Assembly: GCA_021199275.1 (NCBI GenBank)
Contig: JAJQIJ010000001.1
Location: 26,373-90,372, forward strand
Direction of reading: 5' to 3'
DNA: 64,000 bases
Source of the DNA: Clostridiales bacterium
Lineage (GTDB): Bacteria; Bacillota; Clostridia; Oscillospirales; Acutalibacteraceae
A program made the position numbers and the translations under genes. Shown in pieces: positions 28,163 through 38,303 of this stretch (within the stretch, counting starts at the first letter, position 1; each line of letters opens with the position of its first letter). A model generated the notes under the pieces. The model was not told where the DNA came from. It saw nothing but the letters and a program-made list of their open reading frames with translations, and searched no databases.

Positions 28163-29308
28163 ATGAAAAGAATTGCAATATTTACTATAGTGCTGCTGAT
28201 TGCTGTTTTGCTGCCGGGATATGCCCATGCCCAGGAAAGCGAATACAGCGACTATGACGAATATAGCGCTTATCTAAGCGAATTTGACCTGTCCGGATTT
28301 GACGAACTTGACGAAGACACTAAAAGCATTCTTGATGAACTCGGGCTTTCTGATTTCGATTATGAAAACATTATGAACTTTTCATTTTCAGACTTTGTAA
28401 ACGCCGTTGTCAGCATGTTTACCGGCGCCGCTGAAACCCCGTTGCAAGCGCTTGCCAGCGCTTTTGTTTTTATAATTTTGTCGTCTATGTTTCAAAGCTT
28501 TAACACCCAGCTTTTGCCCGGCGGCATGTCAGGCCTTTTTTCAACAGTCAGTTCGCTGGTAATTGCCGTGGTGCTGGCTTCACAAATAAAAAACACCGTT
28601 GCCACAGCCGCCGCCACCATTTCAGTTACGGCTGACTTTGTATATGCCTTTATACCCACGTTTTGTATTATAGTTGCGGCGTCGGGCAACACCCTTGCGG
28701 CGTTTTCAACCAACACCCTGCTGCTGTCGCTTGCACAGGCGTTGAATTTTATTTCAAAGTCGCTTTTTATTCCGCTGGCAAACTGTTTTCTTTCAATAGG
28801 AATTTGCGCGGGGCTGCGCGCAGATTTAAACCTTAACTCTCTTGTTAAAACTTTGAAAAAATACATAACCACAGCCATTTCGGTGGCAGCTGCGGCATTT
28901 GTGTCAATACTTTCAATTAAAACCGCAGTTGCCGCCAAAGCAGACGCAATCGGGCTGCGCTCAATAAGGTTTGCAATAAATTCGGTGGTGCCTGTAATAG
29001 GCAGTGCCATAAGCGAAGGGCTGCTGTCAATTCAATCTTATTCCTCGCTTGTGCGCACAAGCGTGGGCGTGGTGGGCATTGTTGCCGTGGCGCTGGTGTT
29101 TTTGCCTGCAATAATTGAAGTTGTGTTTTGGCGCTTTTCGCTGTCGCTCGGCTCTATTATGTCAGATGTGTTCGGCGACAGCAGCGTGTCGCTTGTTATA
29201 AAAGCGTTTTCAGACGCGCTGCTTATAATGAACGTGATATTGATTTTGTCAATGGTTACAACAGTCATTTCAATAGGCATTTTGATTGCCGCTAAGGGAA
29301 GTTCTTAA
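28163..29308 (+). CDS. spoIIIAE: Stage III sporulation protein AE
   Basis: Polytopic 381 aa, operon position, ISEGLLSIQSYSSLVRTSVGVVGI. Confidence 0.93.
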   Translation: MKRIAIFTIVLLIAVLLPGYAHAQESEYSDYDEYSAYLSEFDLSGFDELDEDTKSILDELGLSDFDYENIMNFSFSDFVNAVVSMFTGAAETPLQALASAFVFIILSSMFQSFNTQLLPGGMSGLFSTVSSLVIAVVLASQIKNTVATAAATISVTADFVYAFIPTFCIIVAASGNTLAAFSTNTLLLSLAQALNFISKSLFIPLANCFLSIGICAGLRADLNLNSLVKTLKKYITTAISVAAAAFVSILSIKTAVAAKADAIGLRSIRFAINSVVPVIGSAISEGLLSIQSYSSLVRTSVGVVGIVAVALVFLPAIIEVVFWRFSLSLGSIMSDVFGDSSVSLVIKAFSDALLIMNVILILSMVTTVISIGILIAAKGSS

Positions 29309-29749
29309 ATGGATTACATTAAAAGCTGGACTTTTTGCATATGCACCACCCTTATATCAGCCGTAATATTTTCTTTTCTTGCGCCTCGCGGCACATTGGG
29401 CAGGTTTTATAAAGTGATAGTTTCAATATTTATTTTTTTGTCGTTTTTATACCCGCTGTCTGAATTTGACGCGGGGGAACTTTCGGCAGATTTTGATTTT
29501 GAATATGAATATTCAGACGCCGTAAGCTCCGCCGCAGCTTTGGAAGTCAAGGCGTTAATAGAAAATGCGCTTGAAGACGGCGGGGTCAACTATTCCGTTG
29601 TGGAAGTCGAAACTTCCCTTTCGGGCGAGGAGGTAATAATTGAAAAGGTTAAAATTTCCGTGACAGACGAATACAGCGCCGAAGATGTTGAAAAGATGAT
29701 ATTCGACAAGCTTGGAATTGCAGCCGAAGTCAAAAGGATAGGTGAATAG
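29309..29749 (+). CDS. spoIIIAF: Stage III sporulation protein AF
   Basis: Two TMs then soluble domain, operon position. Confidence 0.88.
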   Translation: MDYIKSWTFCICTTLISAVIFSFLAPRGTLGRFYKVIVSIFIFLSFLYPLSEFDAGELSADFDFEYEYSDAVSSAAALEVKALIENALEDGGVNYSVVEVETSLSGEEVIIEKVKISVTDEYSAEDVEKMIFDKLGIAAEVKRIGE

Positions 29750-29752
29750 CAT

Positions 29753-30283
29753 TTGAATATCGTTGAAAAAGCAAAAGCATTTTTAACATCAAAAAACAAC
29801 CGCACCAAGCTTGTTTTGGCAGTGGGCATAATTGGCATAGCGCTTATTTTACTGTCTGAATTTTCGCCTGTTTCAGAAAGTGCGTCTGCCGAAAGCGAAA
29901 GCGTTCAGGTTGATTATATTTCATATGTTAACGGCCTTGACGAACAGCTGTCTGAAATAATTTCAAGCATGGACGGAGTCGGCGAATGCAAGGTAATGAT
30001 TACCCTGAAAGCCACCGCGGAAAGCGTTTATGCGACAGACGAAGAAAATTCCGGCACAGACAGTTCTTATTCGGAAAAGAGCGAATATGTTATTTATGAC
30101 GGGGAAAATGCAGACAGCCCGATTTTGTTAAAGGAAAACTTCCCGGAAATAGAGGGCGTTGCCGTTGTGTGTGCCGGCGGAGACAGCGTTCAGGTAAAAG
30201 AAAAAATAATAAACTGCGTGACAGCGCTTTTTAACCTGCCGTCTAACAGGGTTTCAGTGTCAAAAATGAACACGCAGGACTAA
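29753..30283 (+). CDS. spoIIIAG: Stage III sporulation protein AG (TTG start)
   Basis: Single TM, LSEIISSMDGVGECKVMITLKATAESVYATDEE. Confidence 0.9.
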   Translation: MNIVEKAKAFLTSKNNRTKLVLAVGIIGIALILLSEFSPVSESASAESESVQVDYISYVNGLDEQLSEIISSMDGVGECKVMITLKATAESVYATDEENSGTDSSYSEKSEYVIYDGENADSPILLKENFPEIEGVAVVCAGGDSVQVKEKIINCVTALFNLPSNRVSVSKMNTQD

Positions 30284-30346
30284 AAAACAAACTCAAAACA
30301 ACAAGCTCATGCTTGAAAACAAAGCCGACAGCCGGCATAAAGAAAG

Positions 30347-31114
30347 GTGAAAGCAATGCAAAAAAACACAAAGCCAAAAGAAAATGAAACAGCGGCGAAC
30401 ACAAAGACAGACACGGTAAGTGCCGTTAAAAAAGACAAAGCCGACTCCGGTGACGCAGGCAAAACAAAAGGCTTTGATTACAATAAAGACAAATGGGCGG
30501 GCTTTACGAAAAACAAAGCCGGCAGCGTCTTGACTGAAGATGAAATAAAAAAGAAAAAAAGCAGAAAAACCAAAATAGCAATGTCTGTTTTTGTTTTGCT
30601 GCTGGCAGTCGGCATAGGCGGAAACTGGTATTGGGAAAACAGCGACATTTCGTCTAAAATCAGTTCTGTAACGTCAAACACAAAAACGCTGGGTGAAGCC
30701 ACATATGTTGACGCTTCGGCAGAAAGCGAAGACGCCGCCGAAGAAGAAAGCGCTGAGGAAAGCGAATATTTTTCTTCCGCTCGCGTTGACAGGCAGAGTG
30801 CCAGAGACGCAGCTCTTGAAGAGCTGAATGCCGTGCTCGACAGCACAGACGAAACCGAAGACGCCCGAACAATTGCCGCCCAGGGCATAGCTGAAATTTC
30901 GGAATATATTGAAATTGAAAACAAAATTGAAACGCTGGTTGAAGCCAAGGGGGTCAACAACTGCCTTGCCGTGGTCAGCACTGACGGCACACGCGTTGAC
31001 GTCATAATTGACGTGGCAGAGCTTACAGACGACATAATATTGCAGGTTAAGGAAATAGCCATGCAGCAGCTTGGCTGTTCTTTTGAAAATGTTACAATAA
31101 TACAGTCAAATTAG
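30347..31114 (+). CDS. spoIIIAH: Stage III sporulation protein AH
   Basis: Single TM; RVDRQSARDAALEELNAVLDS; operon position. Confidence 0.9.
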   Translation: MKAMQKNTKPKENETAANTKTDTVSAVKKDKADSGDAGKTKGFDYNKDKWAGFTKNKAGSVLTEDEIKKKKSRKTKIAMSVFVLLLAVGIGGNWYWENSDISSKISSVTSNTKTLGEATYVDASAESEDAAEEESAEESEYFSSARVDRQSARDAALEELNAVLDSTDETEDARTIAAQGIAEISEYIEIENKIETLVEAKGVNNCLAVVSTDGTRVDVIIDVAELTDDIILQVKEIAMQQLGCSFENVTIIQSN

Positions 31115-31116
31115 TC

Positions 31117-31145
31117 TTGTATATTTATTCGCGTTATGCTATAAT
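31117..31145 (+). promoter_or_regulatory. Candidate sigma-A promoter upstream of the asp23-like gene
   Basis: TTGTAT-17-TATAAT. Confidence 0.55.
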
Positions 31146-31311
31146 TAGTAAAAATGCATATGCAGCGCAAATTTTAAAATACTAAATTATAGCCGCGCGC
31201 AAATGTAATTTTATGCAGCGCTGCCGGGCGCTTGCGCAGCAGTTAATCAACGGGCGCTTTTGCTGCTGTCAGCGCGGTTAAATATTCACAGCGGAAAGGT
31301 AACGGAAGTTT

Positions 31312-31692
31312 ATGGACATTTCTAAATATGACGCCGGCGGCGGTCTTGTTATTTCGGAAGACGCCATTTCGGCAATTGCAATTAATGCCGCAAAAGATGT
31401 TGACGGGGTTGCGGGCTTTTCAAACAAAGCCACAGACGTAGTCAGCACCATTAGAAGCGGCTCGCTTAAAGTCATGAGCCCTGTCAGGGTTGTGCTTGAG
31501 GGTGACGAACTTTTAATAAACATTTACATCAATGTTTTGCCGGGCAAAAAAATTCAGCCAATAGCCACAGACGTGCAAAGGGTTGTAAAAGAAGCCGTGC
31601 AGAACATGACTGGCAGGCTTGTGCTCAAGGTAAATGTCATAGTCGTTTCACTTGAAGATGAAAAAGAAACTGAAGACGGTAAAGATAAATAA
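31312..31692 (+). CDS. Asp23/Gls24 family protein
   Basis: GGLVISEDAISAIAINAAKDVDGVAGF; DVQRVVKEAVQNMTG. Confidence 0.92.
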   Translation: MDISKYDAGGGLVISEDAISAIAINAAKDVDGVAGFSNKATDVVSTIRSGSLKVMSPVRVVLEGDELLINIYINVLPGKKIQPIATDVQRVVKEAVQNMTGRLVLKVNVIVVSLEDEKETEDGKDK

Positions 31693-31780
31693 GTCGGCAG
31701 GCCTTTGCGCTTGCCCCCGGGCGGCTTGAGCTGCGGCAGCTTTTACGGCGCACATGCAGCATGTTAAAATAAACTTTGCA

Positions 31781-31816
31781 AAATACGGCTGAAAGCCCAT
31801 TTCAGCCGTATTTTTT
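31781..31816 (+). terminator. Intrinsic terminator-like hairpin between asp23-like gene and nusB
   Basis: AATACGGCTGAAA-GCCCA-TTTCAGCCGTATT-TTTT. Confidence 0.8.
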
Positions 31817-31830
31817 AAAACGGAGGATTT

Positions 31831-32241
31831 ATGACTCGCAGCGAAATGAGAGAACAGGCGTTTGTCCTGCTTTTTGAAAAAGAATTTTTCAAGGACAAGC
31901 CTGTGGCTGAAATTGAACAAATTTACACAGAAAACGTAAGCGAACTGTCAGATTACGGCAGGGCGGTGTTTGAAGGCTGCGCCGAAAATATTGAAGAAAT
32001 AGACAAAACCATAAGTACATACCTGCGTTCATGGCGGCTTGAAAGAATAGCAAAGGTAAGCCTTGCCGTTTTACGCCTTGCATTTTATGAAATGCTTTAT
32101 GTTGACGAAGTGCCCGGCAGCATATCGGCAAGCGAAGCGGTTAATCTGACAAAAAAATATGCAAACCAAAAAGACGCTTCGTTTGTAAACGGAATTATCG
32201 GCAGCCACCTTAGAAGCGCTCAAAACGCGCAGAAAAATTAA
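31831..32241 (+). CDS. nusB: Transcription antitermination factor NusB
   Basis: TRSEMREQAFVLLFEKEF; VPGSISASEAVNLTKKYANQKDASFVNGIIG. Confidence 0.94.
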   Translation: MTRSEMREQAFVLLFEKEFFKDKPVAEIEQIYTENVSELSDYGRAVFEGCAENIEEIDKTISTYLRSWRLERIAKVSLAVLRLAFYEMLYVDEVPGSISASEAVNLTKKYANQKDASFVNGIIGSHLRSAQNAQKN

Positions 32242-32251
32242 AGGCAGAATT

Positions 32252-33457
32252 ATGAATGTTGTAAGCGTTTCACAACTTAACAGATATATAAAGGCGCTTT
32301 TAGACGAAAACAGCGTGCTGCAAAATGTTTATGTAAGCGGTGAAATTTCAAATTTTAAAAATTATTACCGTTCCGGGCATCTTTATTTTACGCTTAAAGA
32401 CGAGGGCGGCGCGCTAAAATGCATAATGTTTTCATCATATGCGTCACGGCTTAAATTTTCCCCGCAGGACGGCATGAACGTGATTTGCCGCGGCAGAGTG
32501 AGCGCATATGAAAAAAACGGCGAATACCAGCTTTATGCCGAAGACATGCAGCCGTCAGGAGAGGGCGCGTATCTCATTGCGTTTAACCAGCTTAAAGACA
32601 AGCTTGAAAAAGAGGGGCTGTTTGACAGCGCCGTTAAAAAGGAACTGCCGCCTTTCCCGCGAAAGATAGGCGTTGCAACGTCAGAGTCCGGCGCGGCGGT
32701 AGAAGATATAAAAAATATAACCAAAAGGCGTTACCCGCTCGCCCAGCTTGTAATCGCGCCGACTGCCGTGCAGGGTGATTTTGCCCCGCAGGAGATTGCG
32801 CGCGCTTTAGCAGCCCTTGACAATGAAGACCAAGTTGACGTAATAATAGTAGGCAGGGGCGGCGGCAGCGTGGAAGATTTATGGGCTTTCAACACTGAAA
32901 CGGTTGCCAGAGCCGTGTATGCCTGCAAAACGCCGGTAATCAGTGCAGTCGGCCATGAAACAGATTACACAATTTGCGACTTTGTGGCTGACCTGCGCGC
33001 GCCGACTCCCAGCGCCGCGGCAGAGCTTGCGTGCCCTGACAGCGCGCAGCTTTTGCAGGACATAAGCGCGGCGAAAAATAAAATGATTAACATTATGCAA
33101 AGCCGTGTAGACAGCGGCATGCAAAGGGTGGCTGAACTTGCCGAGTCGCGCGTGCTTTCCGACCTTGGCGCATATATAGACGTCAAAAATGAAAAGCTGA
33201 ATTCGCTTTTCGGAGATATTTGCTTTTTATACCGTAAAAAGCTTGACTTCACAGCCCTGGGTTTTGAAGCATTGGTTGAAAAGCTTGACGCGCTGAGCCC
33301 GCTTGCGGTGCTTAAAAGGGGCTTTGCAATTGCCGAAAAAGGCGGGAAAGTGCTTAAATCGGTTAGGGCAATAAAAAAAGATGATGAAATTCTGCTGCTT
33401 TTCAGCGACGGCAGGGCAATATGCAATGTAAAAGAGGTTGAAAAAAATGGAAACTAA
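32252..33457 (+). CDS. xseA: Exodeoxyribonuclease VII large subunit
   Basis: VSVSQLNRYIKALLD, VYVSGEISNFKNYYRSGHLYFTLKD, GRGGGSVEDLWAFN. Confidence 0.96.
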   Translation: MNVVSVSQLNRYIKALLDENSVLQNVYVSGEISNFKNYYRSGHLYFTLKDEGGALKCIMFSSYASRLKFSPQDGMNVICRGRVSAYEKNGEYQLYAEDMQPSGEGAYLIAFNQLKDKLEKEGLFDSAVKKELPPFPRKIGVATSESGAAVEDIKNITKRRYPLAQLVIAPTAVQGDFAPQEIARALAALDNEDQVDVIIVGRGGGSVEDLWAFNTETVARAVYACKTPVISAVGHETDYTICDFVADLRAPTPSAAAELACPDSAQLLQDISAAKNKMINIMQSRVDSGMQRVAELAESRVLSDLGAYIDVKNEKLNSLFGDICFLYRKKLDFTALGFEALVEKLDALSPLAVLKRGFAIAEKGGKVLKSVRAIKKDDEILLLFSDGRAICNVKEVEKNGN

Positions 33458-33641
33458 ACACACATATGAAACGGCGGTAAAAAGGCTGGAAGAAATAGTT
33501 GCGCTGCTTGAAAACGGCGAAGCTTCGCTTGACGAAAGCATGAAGCTTTTTGAAGAGGGGGTTGCCCTTGCAGATTTCTGTGGCAAAAAGCTGGCGGCGG
33601 CAAAGCAGAAAATTACACAGCTGCGCCCGGAACAGGGCTGA
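33438..33641 (+). CDS. xseB: Exodeoxyribonuclease VII small subunit
   Basis: TYETAVKRLEEIVALLENGEASLDESMKLFEEG. Confidence 0.95.
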   Translation: MKKMETKHTYETAVKRLEEIVALLENGEASLDESMKLFEEGVALADFCGKKLAAAKQKITQLRPEQG

Positions 33642-33699
33642 CGCGCGGCGGCAATTCCGGCTTGGGTTTTACTGAAAAACGGTTTTAAAGGACTTACAA

Positions 33700-34575
33700 A
33701 TGACTGACTTTGAATTCAATTCTGTTTTAACGAACGACATAGAATTTATAAACGAAAAGCTGCCGCAGTTTCTTGGCACTTTCAGCGGCGATTTGGCGGA
33801 AGCCATGCTTTACAGCCTTGAAAACGGCGGCAAGCGCATTCGCCCCGTTTTGTGCCTTGAATTTGCAAAGGCTCTGGGCTGTGAAAGAGAAAAAGCCATA
33901 AATTTTGCCGCTGCGGTGGAATTTGTGCACACTTACAGCCTGATACACGACGACTTGCCGTGTATGGACAACGACGACATGCGCAGGGGCAGGCCCAGCT
34001 GCCACAAGCGTTTCGGCGAAGCGCTTGCCCTGCTTGCGGGTGACAGCTTGCTGACGCACGCGTTTTTAATTGCCGCGAAAGCTCCGCTCAGCGCTGAAAA
34101 ACGCGCCGCGGCAGTTGAAGTGCTGGCACGCCAAAGCGGGCTTTCGGGCATGGCGGGAGGCCAGGCTCTTGACCTTAAATATGAAAGCTGCGGCGCTGCA
34201 AGTGACAAACTGATTTCCATGTATGAAATGAAAACATCGGCGCTTATAGCGGCTGCCTGCCTTTTGGGCTGCATAGCGGCAGGGGCAGATGAAAGCCGGC
34301 TTCATGCTGCAAATGATTTTGCATGTAATCTGGGGCTTGCTTTTCAGATTCAAGACGATATACTTGACATAGTCGGCAGCAGCGAACAGCTCGGCAAGCC
34401 GGCGGGGTCAGATGAAAAAAACAATAAAACAACATATTCCTCACTGCTTGGCATTGAACTCGCTCAGGCAAAGGCGCGTGAATACACTGACGCGGCGCTG
34501 GGCGCGCTCTGCCGGTTTGAAAGCGCCGGCTTTATCAAAGAGCTTGCGGTAAGGCTGTTGTCAAGAAATAAATAG
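33700..34575 (+). CDS. ispA: Polyprenyl (farnesyl) diphosphate synthase
   Basis: GGKRIRPVL, DDLPCMDNDDMRRGRPSCHK, FQIQDDILD. Confidence 0.94.
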   Translation: MTDFEFNSVLTNDIEFINEKLPQFLGTFSGDLAEAMLYSLENGGKRIRPVLCLEFAKALGCEREKAINFAAAVEFVHTYSLIHDDLPCMDNDDMRRGRPSCHKRFGEALALLAGDSLLTHAFLIAAKAPLSAEKRAAAVEVLARQSGLSGMAGGQALDLKYESCGAASDKLISMYEMKTSALIAAACLLGCIAAGADESRLHAANDFACNLGLAFQIQDDILDIVGSSEQLGKPAGSDEKNNKTTYSSLLGIELAQAKAREYTDAALGALCRFESAGFIKELAVRLLSRNK

Positions 34576-34593
34576 CGCGGCGAAATTTGCAAA

Positions 34594-34650
34594 AACTTAA
34601 TTGGAATTCCCTGTCTAATCTATACAGACGGCGGGGCTTTTGCCCGGCAA
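34594..34650 (+). repeat. Intergenic dispersed repeat copy D
   Basis: AACTTAATTGGAATTCCCTGTCTAATCTATACAGACGGCGGGGC resembles copies C and E. Confidence 0.5.
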
Positions 34651-34741
34651 AGCGGGGGGGGCTGAACGCACCAGTCTGCCGCAGCATAGGCTTTGCGGAT
34701 TTTCGGGGCAGGAACTAAATTAACTTGAATTTTTAAGTGAG

Positions 34742-36601
34742 ATGATGAAATTGCTTGAAAATATAAATTCACCAAGCGACTTAAAAAAGCTTACAGACGA
34801 AGAAACAGATTTGCTTTGCAGCGAAATTCGCGAACTTATAATAAAAACAGTGTCTGAAAATGGGGGGCATTTGGCGTCCAATCTGGGCACTGTTGAACTT
34901 TCCGTTGCCATGCACAAGGTGTTTTCGGCTCCTGATGACAACATTATTTTTGACGTTGGGCACCAGAGCTACACCCACAAAATATTGACCGGCAGGAGAG
35001 AGCGCTTTGCAACTCTGCGGCAAGAGGGCGGCATAAGCGGCTTTACCCGCCCGCAGGAAAGTGAATATGACATTTTTTCAAGCGGCCATTCCAGCGTGTC
35101 TGTTTCCCAGGCGCTTGGGCTTGCAAAGGCAAAAGAGCTAAACGGCGAAAAGGGCAAGGTTGTAGTAATGATAGGAGACGGCGCTCTTACAGGCGGGCTT
35201 GCCTATGAGGGGCTTAACAACGTCAACCTGCAAAACAGCAATCTCATTGTTATTTTAAACGACAATAAAATGTCCATTGCAAAAAATGTGGGCCTTGTGT
35301 CTAAGCACCTGACGTCAGTCAGAACTTCCAAAAATTACTTTGCCTTTCGTTCAAAAATACGCCGCACAATTGCCAAAGCCGGAAGCTTCGGCAAGGAAAT
35401 AAACAAATTTATAGCCCTTGTAAATACCGCCATAAGAAAGCGGGTTTACAAGGATTCGACTTTTTTTGAAGATTTGGGTTTTAGATATTACGGCCCCATA
35501 GACGGGCATGACATGAAAAGTCTTGTTGCCGTGCTGGAAACCGCAAAGGCGCACAGCCACCCTGTGCTTATTGACGTTGTAACGGTTAAGGGCAAGGGCT
35601 ATAAGCCCGCTGAAACAGACCCGACTCGGTTTCACGGCATAGGTAAATTTAATATTGAAACCGGCGAAAGCGCCAAATCAGGCAAAACCTTTTCGTCTGT
35701 GTTCGGCAAAACAATCAGCGCCATGGCTGCCAAGGATTCAAAAATCTGCTGTATTACGGCGGCAATGGCATATGGCACGGGGCTTGACAGGTTTGCAAAA
35801 AAATTTCCAAAGCGCTTTTTTGACGTCGGCATAGCGGAACAGCACGCCGTAACATTTGCAAGCGGGCTTGCAAAGGGCGGCATGGTGCCTGTGTTTGCCG
35901 TGTATTCAACATTTTTGCAGCGTTCATATGACCAGCTTATTCATGACTGCGCAATGCAGCGCCTGAAAATAATATTTGCAATAGACCGCGCCGGCTTTGT
36001 TGGCGAAGACGGCGAATCGCACCAGGGGCTTTTTGACGTTTCATATCTCAACACCGTGCCGGGGCTCACGGTTTACAGCCCAAGCTGTTTTGACGATTTG
36101 TCGTCTATGCTGAAAGTCGCGGTTTATACCGCCCCCGGCGCATCAGCAGTGCGTTACCCGCGCGGCTCGCAGGGCAAAATGCCGGAAAATTACAGATATT
36201 CCGGTGAAGATTTCACCGTTTATGAAGCGCCGGGCAGTGAAAAAAACGTCATTATTACATATGGCAGGGAATTTTGTGAATGCTATAAGGCATATAAAAA
36301 GCTCAGCAACACAGCTTTGATAAAGCTTAACAAAATAAAGCCGCTGAATATGCAGCTGCTAAAGCATATTGAAGGGGCTGAAAATATTTATTTTTATGAA
36401 GAAAGCATTAAGTCCGGCGGGGTTGGTGAAGAGCTTGGCTCTTTGCTGGCAGAAAGCGGCATTAAAGCTAACTATAAAATAACCGGTGTTGACAGCGGCC
36501 TTGTTAAAGAGGCAAGCGTTGAAAGGCAGCTGCAAATGTACGGACTTGATTACAAAAATATAATTAAAGAGGTTTCAAATGGCGGAAAAGACAAGGCTTG
36601 A
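34742..36601 (+). CDS. dxs: 1-deoxy-D-xylulose-5-phosphate synthase
   Basis: HLASNLGTVELSVAMHKVF, GDGALTGGLAYEGLNN, DRAGFVGEDGESHQGLFDVSYL. Confidence 0.96.
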   Translation: MMKLLENINSPSDLKKLTDEETDLLCSEIRELIIKTVSENGGHLASNLGTVELSVAMHKVFSAPDDNIIFDVGHQSYTHKILTGRRERFATLRQEGGISGFTRPQESEYDIFSSGHSSVSVSQALGLAKAKELNGEKGKVVVMIGDGALTGGLAYEGLNNVNLQNSNLIVILNDNKMSIAKNVGLVSKHLTSVRTSKNYFAFRSKIRRTIAKAGSFGKEINKFIALVNTAIRKRVYKDSTFFEDLGFRYYGPIDGHDMKSLVAVLETAKAHSHPVLIDVVTVKGKGYKPAETDPTRFHGIGKFNIETGESAKSGKTFSSVFGKTISAMAAKDSKICCITAAMAYGTGLDRFAKKFPKRFFDVGIAEQHAVTFASGLAKGGMVPVFAVYSTFLQRSYDQLIHDCAMQRLKIIFAIDRAGFVGEDGESHQGLFDVSYLNTVPGLTVYSPSCFDDLSSMLKVAVYTAPGASAVRYPRGSQGKMPENYRYSGEDFTVYEAPGSEKNVIITYGREFCECYKAYKKLSNTALIKLNKIKPLNMQLLKHIEGAENIYFYEESIKSGGVGEELGSLLAESGIKANYKITGVDSGLVKEASVERQLQMYGLDYKNIIKEVSNGGKDKA

Positions 36602-37415
36602 CGCCGCAGTATACAGCCTTGGGCTTGCAGAAAGCCGCGAAAAGGCAAAGGCTCTTATAATGGCGGGGCAGGTATATGTAAATAACCAAAAAACAGACAA
36701 AGCCGGCGCGCAGATAAAGCTGGGCGACAAAATAGAGCTTCGCGGCGGGGCGCCCAAATATGTAAGCCGCGGCGGTTTAAAGCTTGAAAAAGCGGCAGAT
36801 TTTTTCAGCATTGACCTTAACGGCAAGGTGTGCATGGACGTGGGCGCTTCAACCGGCGGCTTTACAGACTGCATGTTGCAGCGCGGCGCGAAAAGAGTTT
36901 ATGCAATAGACGTGGGCTACGGCCAGCTTGCATGGAAGCTCAGGTGCGACGACAGGGTTAAAAATTTTGAAAGAACCAACTTTCGCTATTTAACCGCCGG
37001 CGAAATAGGTGAAAAAATTGACTTTGCAAGCGTAGATGTATCTTTTATTTCGCTTTCACACATTTTGCCGAATTTATATGAATTTATGCACTGCACCGCC
37101 GCCGGTGTTTGCCTTATAAAGCCGCAGTTTGAAGCCGGGCGTGAAAAGGTGGGCAAAAAAGGCGTTGTGCGCGATGAAAAGGTGCATATTGAAGTCGTAA
37201 ACAAGATTATTGCCCTTGCCCTTGACAATGGTTTTGAAGTGCTGGGGCTGACGCATTCGCCCATTAAAGGGCCAGAGGGTAACATTGAATATCTGCTTTA
37301 TATCAAAAAGTGCGACAAAGGCGCAAAACCTTTGCCGCCGGGCATTGACGTAAAGGCAGTTGTGGAAAATTCGCACAGGCAGCTTCTTTCAGCAGGAAAG
37401 GATTTTCAGCCATGA
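36579..37415 (+). CDS. tlyA: TlyA-family rRNA methyltransferase/hemolysin
   Basis: S4 domain TRLDAAVYSLGLAESREKAKALIMAG; YVSRGGLKLEKA, DVGASTGGFTDCMLQRGA. Confidence 0.94.
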   Translation: MAEKTRLDAAVYSLGLAESREKAKALIMAGQVYVNNQKTDKAGAQIKLGDKIELRGGAPKYVSRGGLKLEKAADFFSIDLNGKVCMDVGASTGGFTDCMLQRGAKRVYAIDVGYGQLAWKLRCDDRVKNFERTNFRYLTAGEIGEKIDFASVDVSFISLSHILPNLYEFMHCTAAGVCLIKPQFEAGREKVGKKGVVRDEKVHIEVVNKIIALALDNGFEVLGLTHSPIKGPEGNIEYLLYIKKCDKGAKPLPPGIDVKAVVENSHRQLLSAGKDFQP

Positions 37416-38263
37416 ATATATCTGTTTTTTCAGCTCTTGACACCAAGGAACGCAGCGAAATTACGCACCGTGTTTTAAGCACGCTCAACTCTCTTGGGTG
37501 CCGCCTTTATGTCAGCAAACGCATTAAAGACGAATTCGCCCTTTCATATTGCCGCGCCGTGCCTGACGGCGAACTTGCACAGCGCTGCGACATAGCCGTT
37601 GCCATAGGCGGAGACGGCACAATTGTAAAAGTTGCAAAAAACGCCGCTATCAATGGAAAGGCTGTTTTGGGCATAAACGGCGGGCGGCTCGGCTTTTTGA
37701 GCGGGCTTGAAAAAGATGAAATATCATATCTTAAAAAGCTTGTAAGCGGCGAATATAAAATTGACGAACGCATAATGCTGAGGGCTGACGTTTATAAGGC
37801 GGACGAGCTTATAAGAACTTACCATTCGCTCAACGACGTTGTGTTTTCAAGGGGTGACTTTAACAGGCTTATCGACATTCAGATAGATGAAAATTCAAGA
37901 AAGCTTATGAATGTCAGGGCAGACGGGGTAATATTTTCAACACCGACAGGTTCAACGGCATATTCACTTGCGGCAGGCGGCCCTGTTTTAAGCCCCGAAC
38001 TCAATTGTTTTGTAATAACGTCTATATGCGCGCATTCCATAACTCAGCGCAGCATTGTGGTAAACAGCAGCGGCGTGCTTGAGGTAAATATAAAAAGCGA
38101 CGTCAGCAATAACGCAATTCTTACGTCTGACGGCGACAAGCCGTTTGAAATACCTGAGGGGGCGAAAACTCTTGTTTCACTTTCGCCTTACACGGCGCGG
38201 CTTATTAAAATAAAACCGGACAATTTTTATGAAATCCTTACCAAAAAGCTTATAGACAGATAA
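37412..38263 (+). CDS. nadK: NAD(+) kinase
   Basis: AVAIGGDGTIVKVAK, INGGRLGFLSG, STPTGSTAYSLAAGGPVL. Confidence 0.95.
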   Translation: MNISVFSALDTKERSEITHRVLSTLNSLGCRLYVSKRIKDEFALSYCRAVPDGELAQRCDIAVAIGGDGTIVKVAKNAAINGKAVLGINGGRLGFLSGLEKDEISYLKKLVSGEYKIDERIMLRADVYKADELIRTYHSLNDVVFSRGDFNRLIDIQIDENSRKLMNVRADGVIFSTPTGSTAYSLAAGGPVLSPELNCFVITSICAHSITQRSIVVNSSGVLEVNIKSDVSNNAILTSDGDKPFEIPEGAKTLVSLSPYTARLIKIKPDNFYEILTKKLIDR

Positions 38264-38303
38264 AAAACATGAAAGATTGAAAACAAGCGCGAAGGGTGTT
38301 ATA

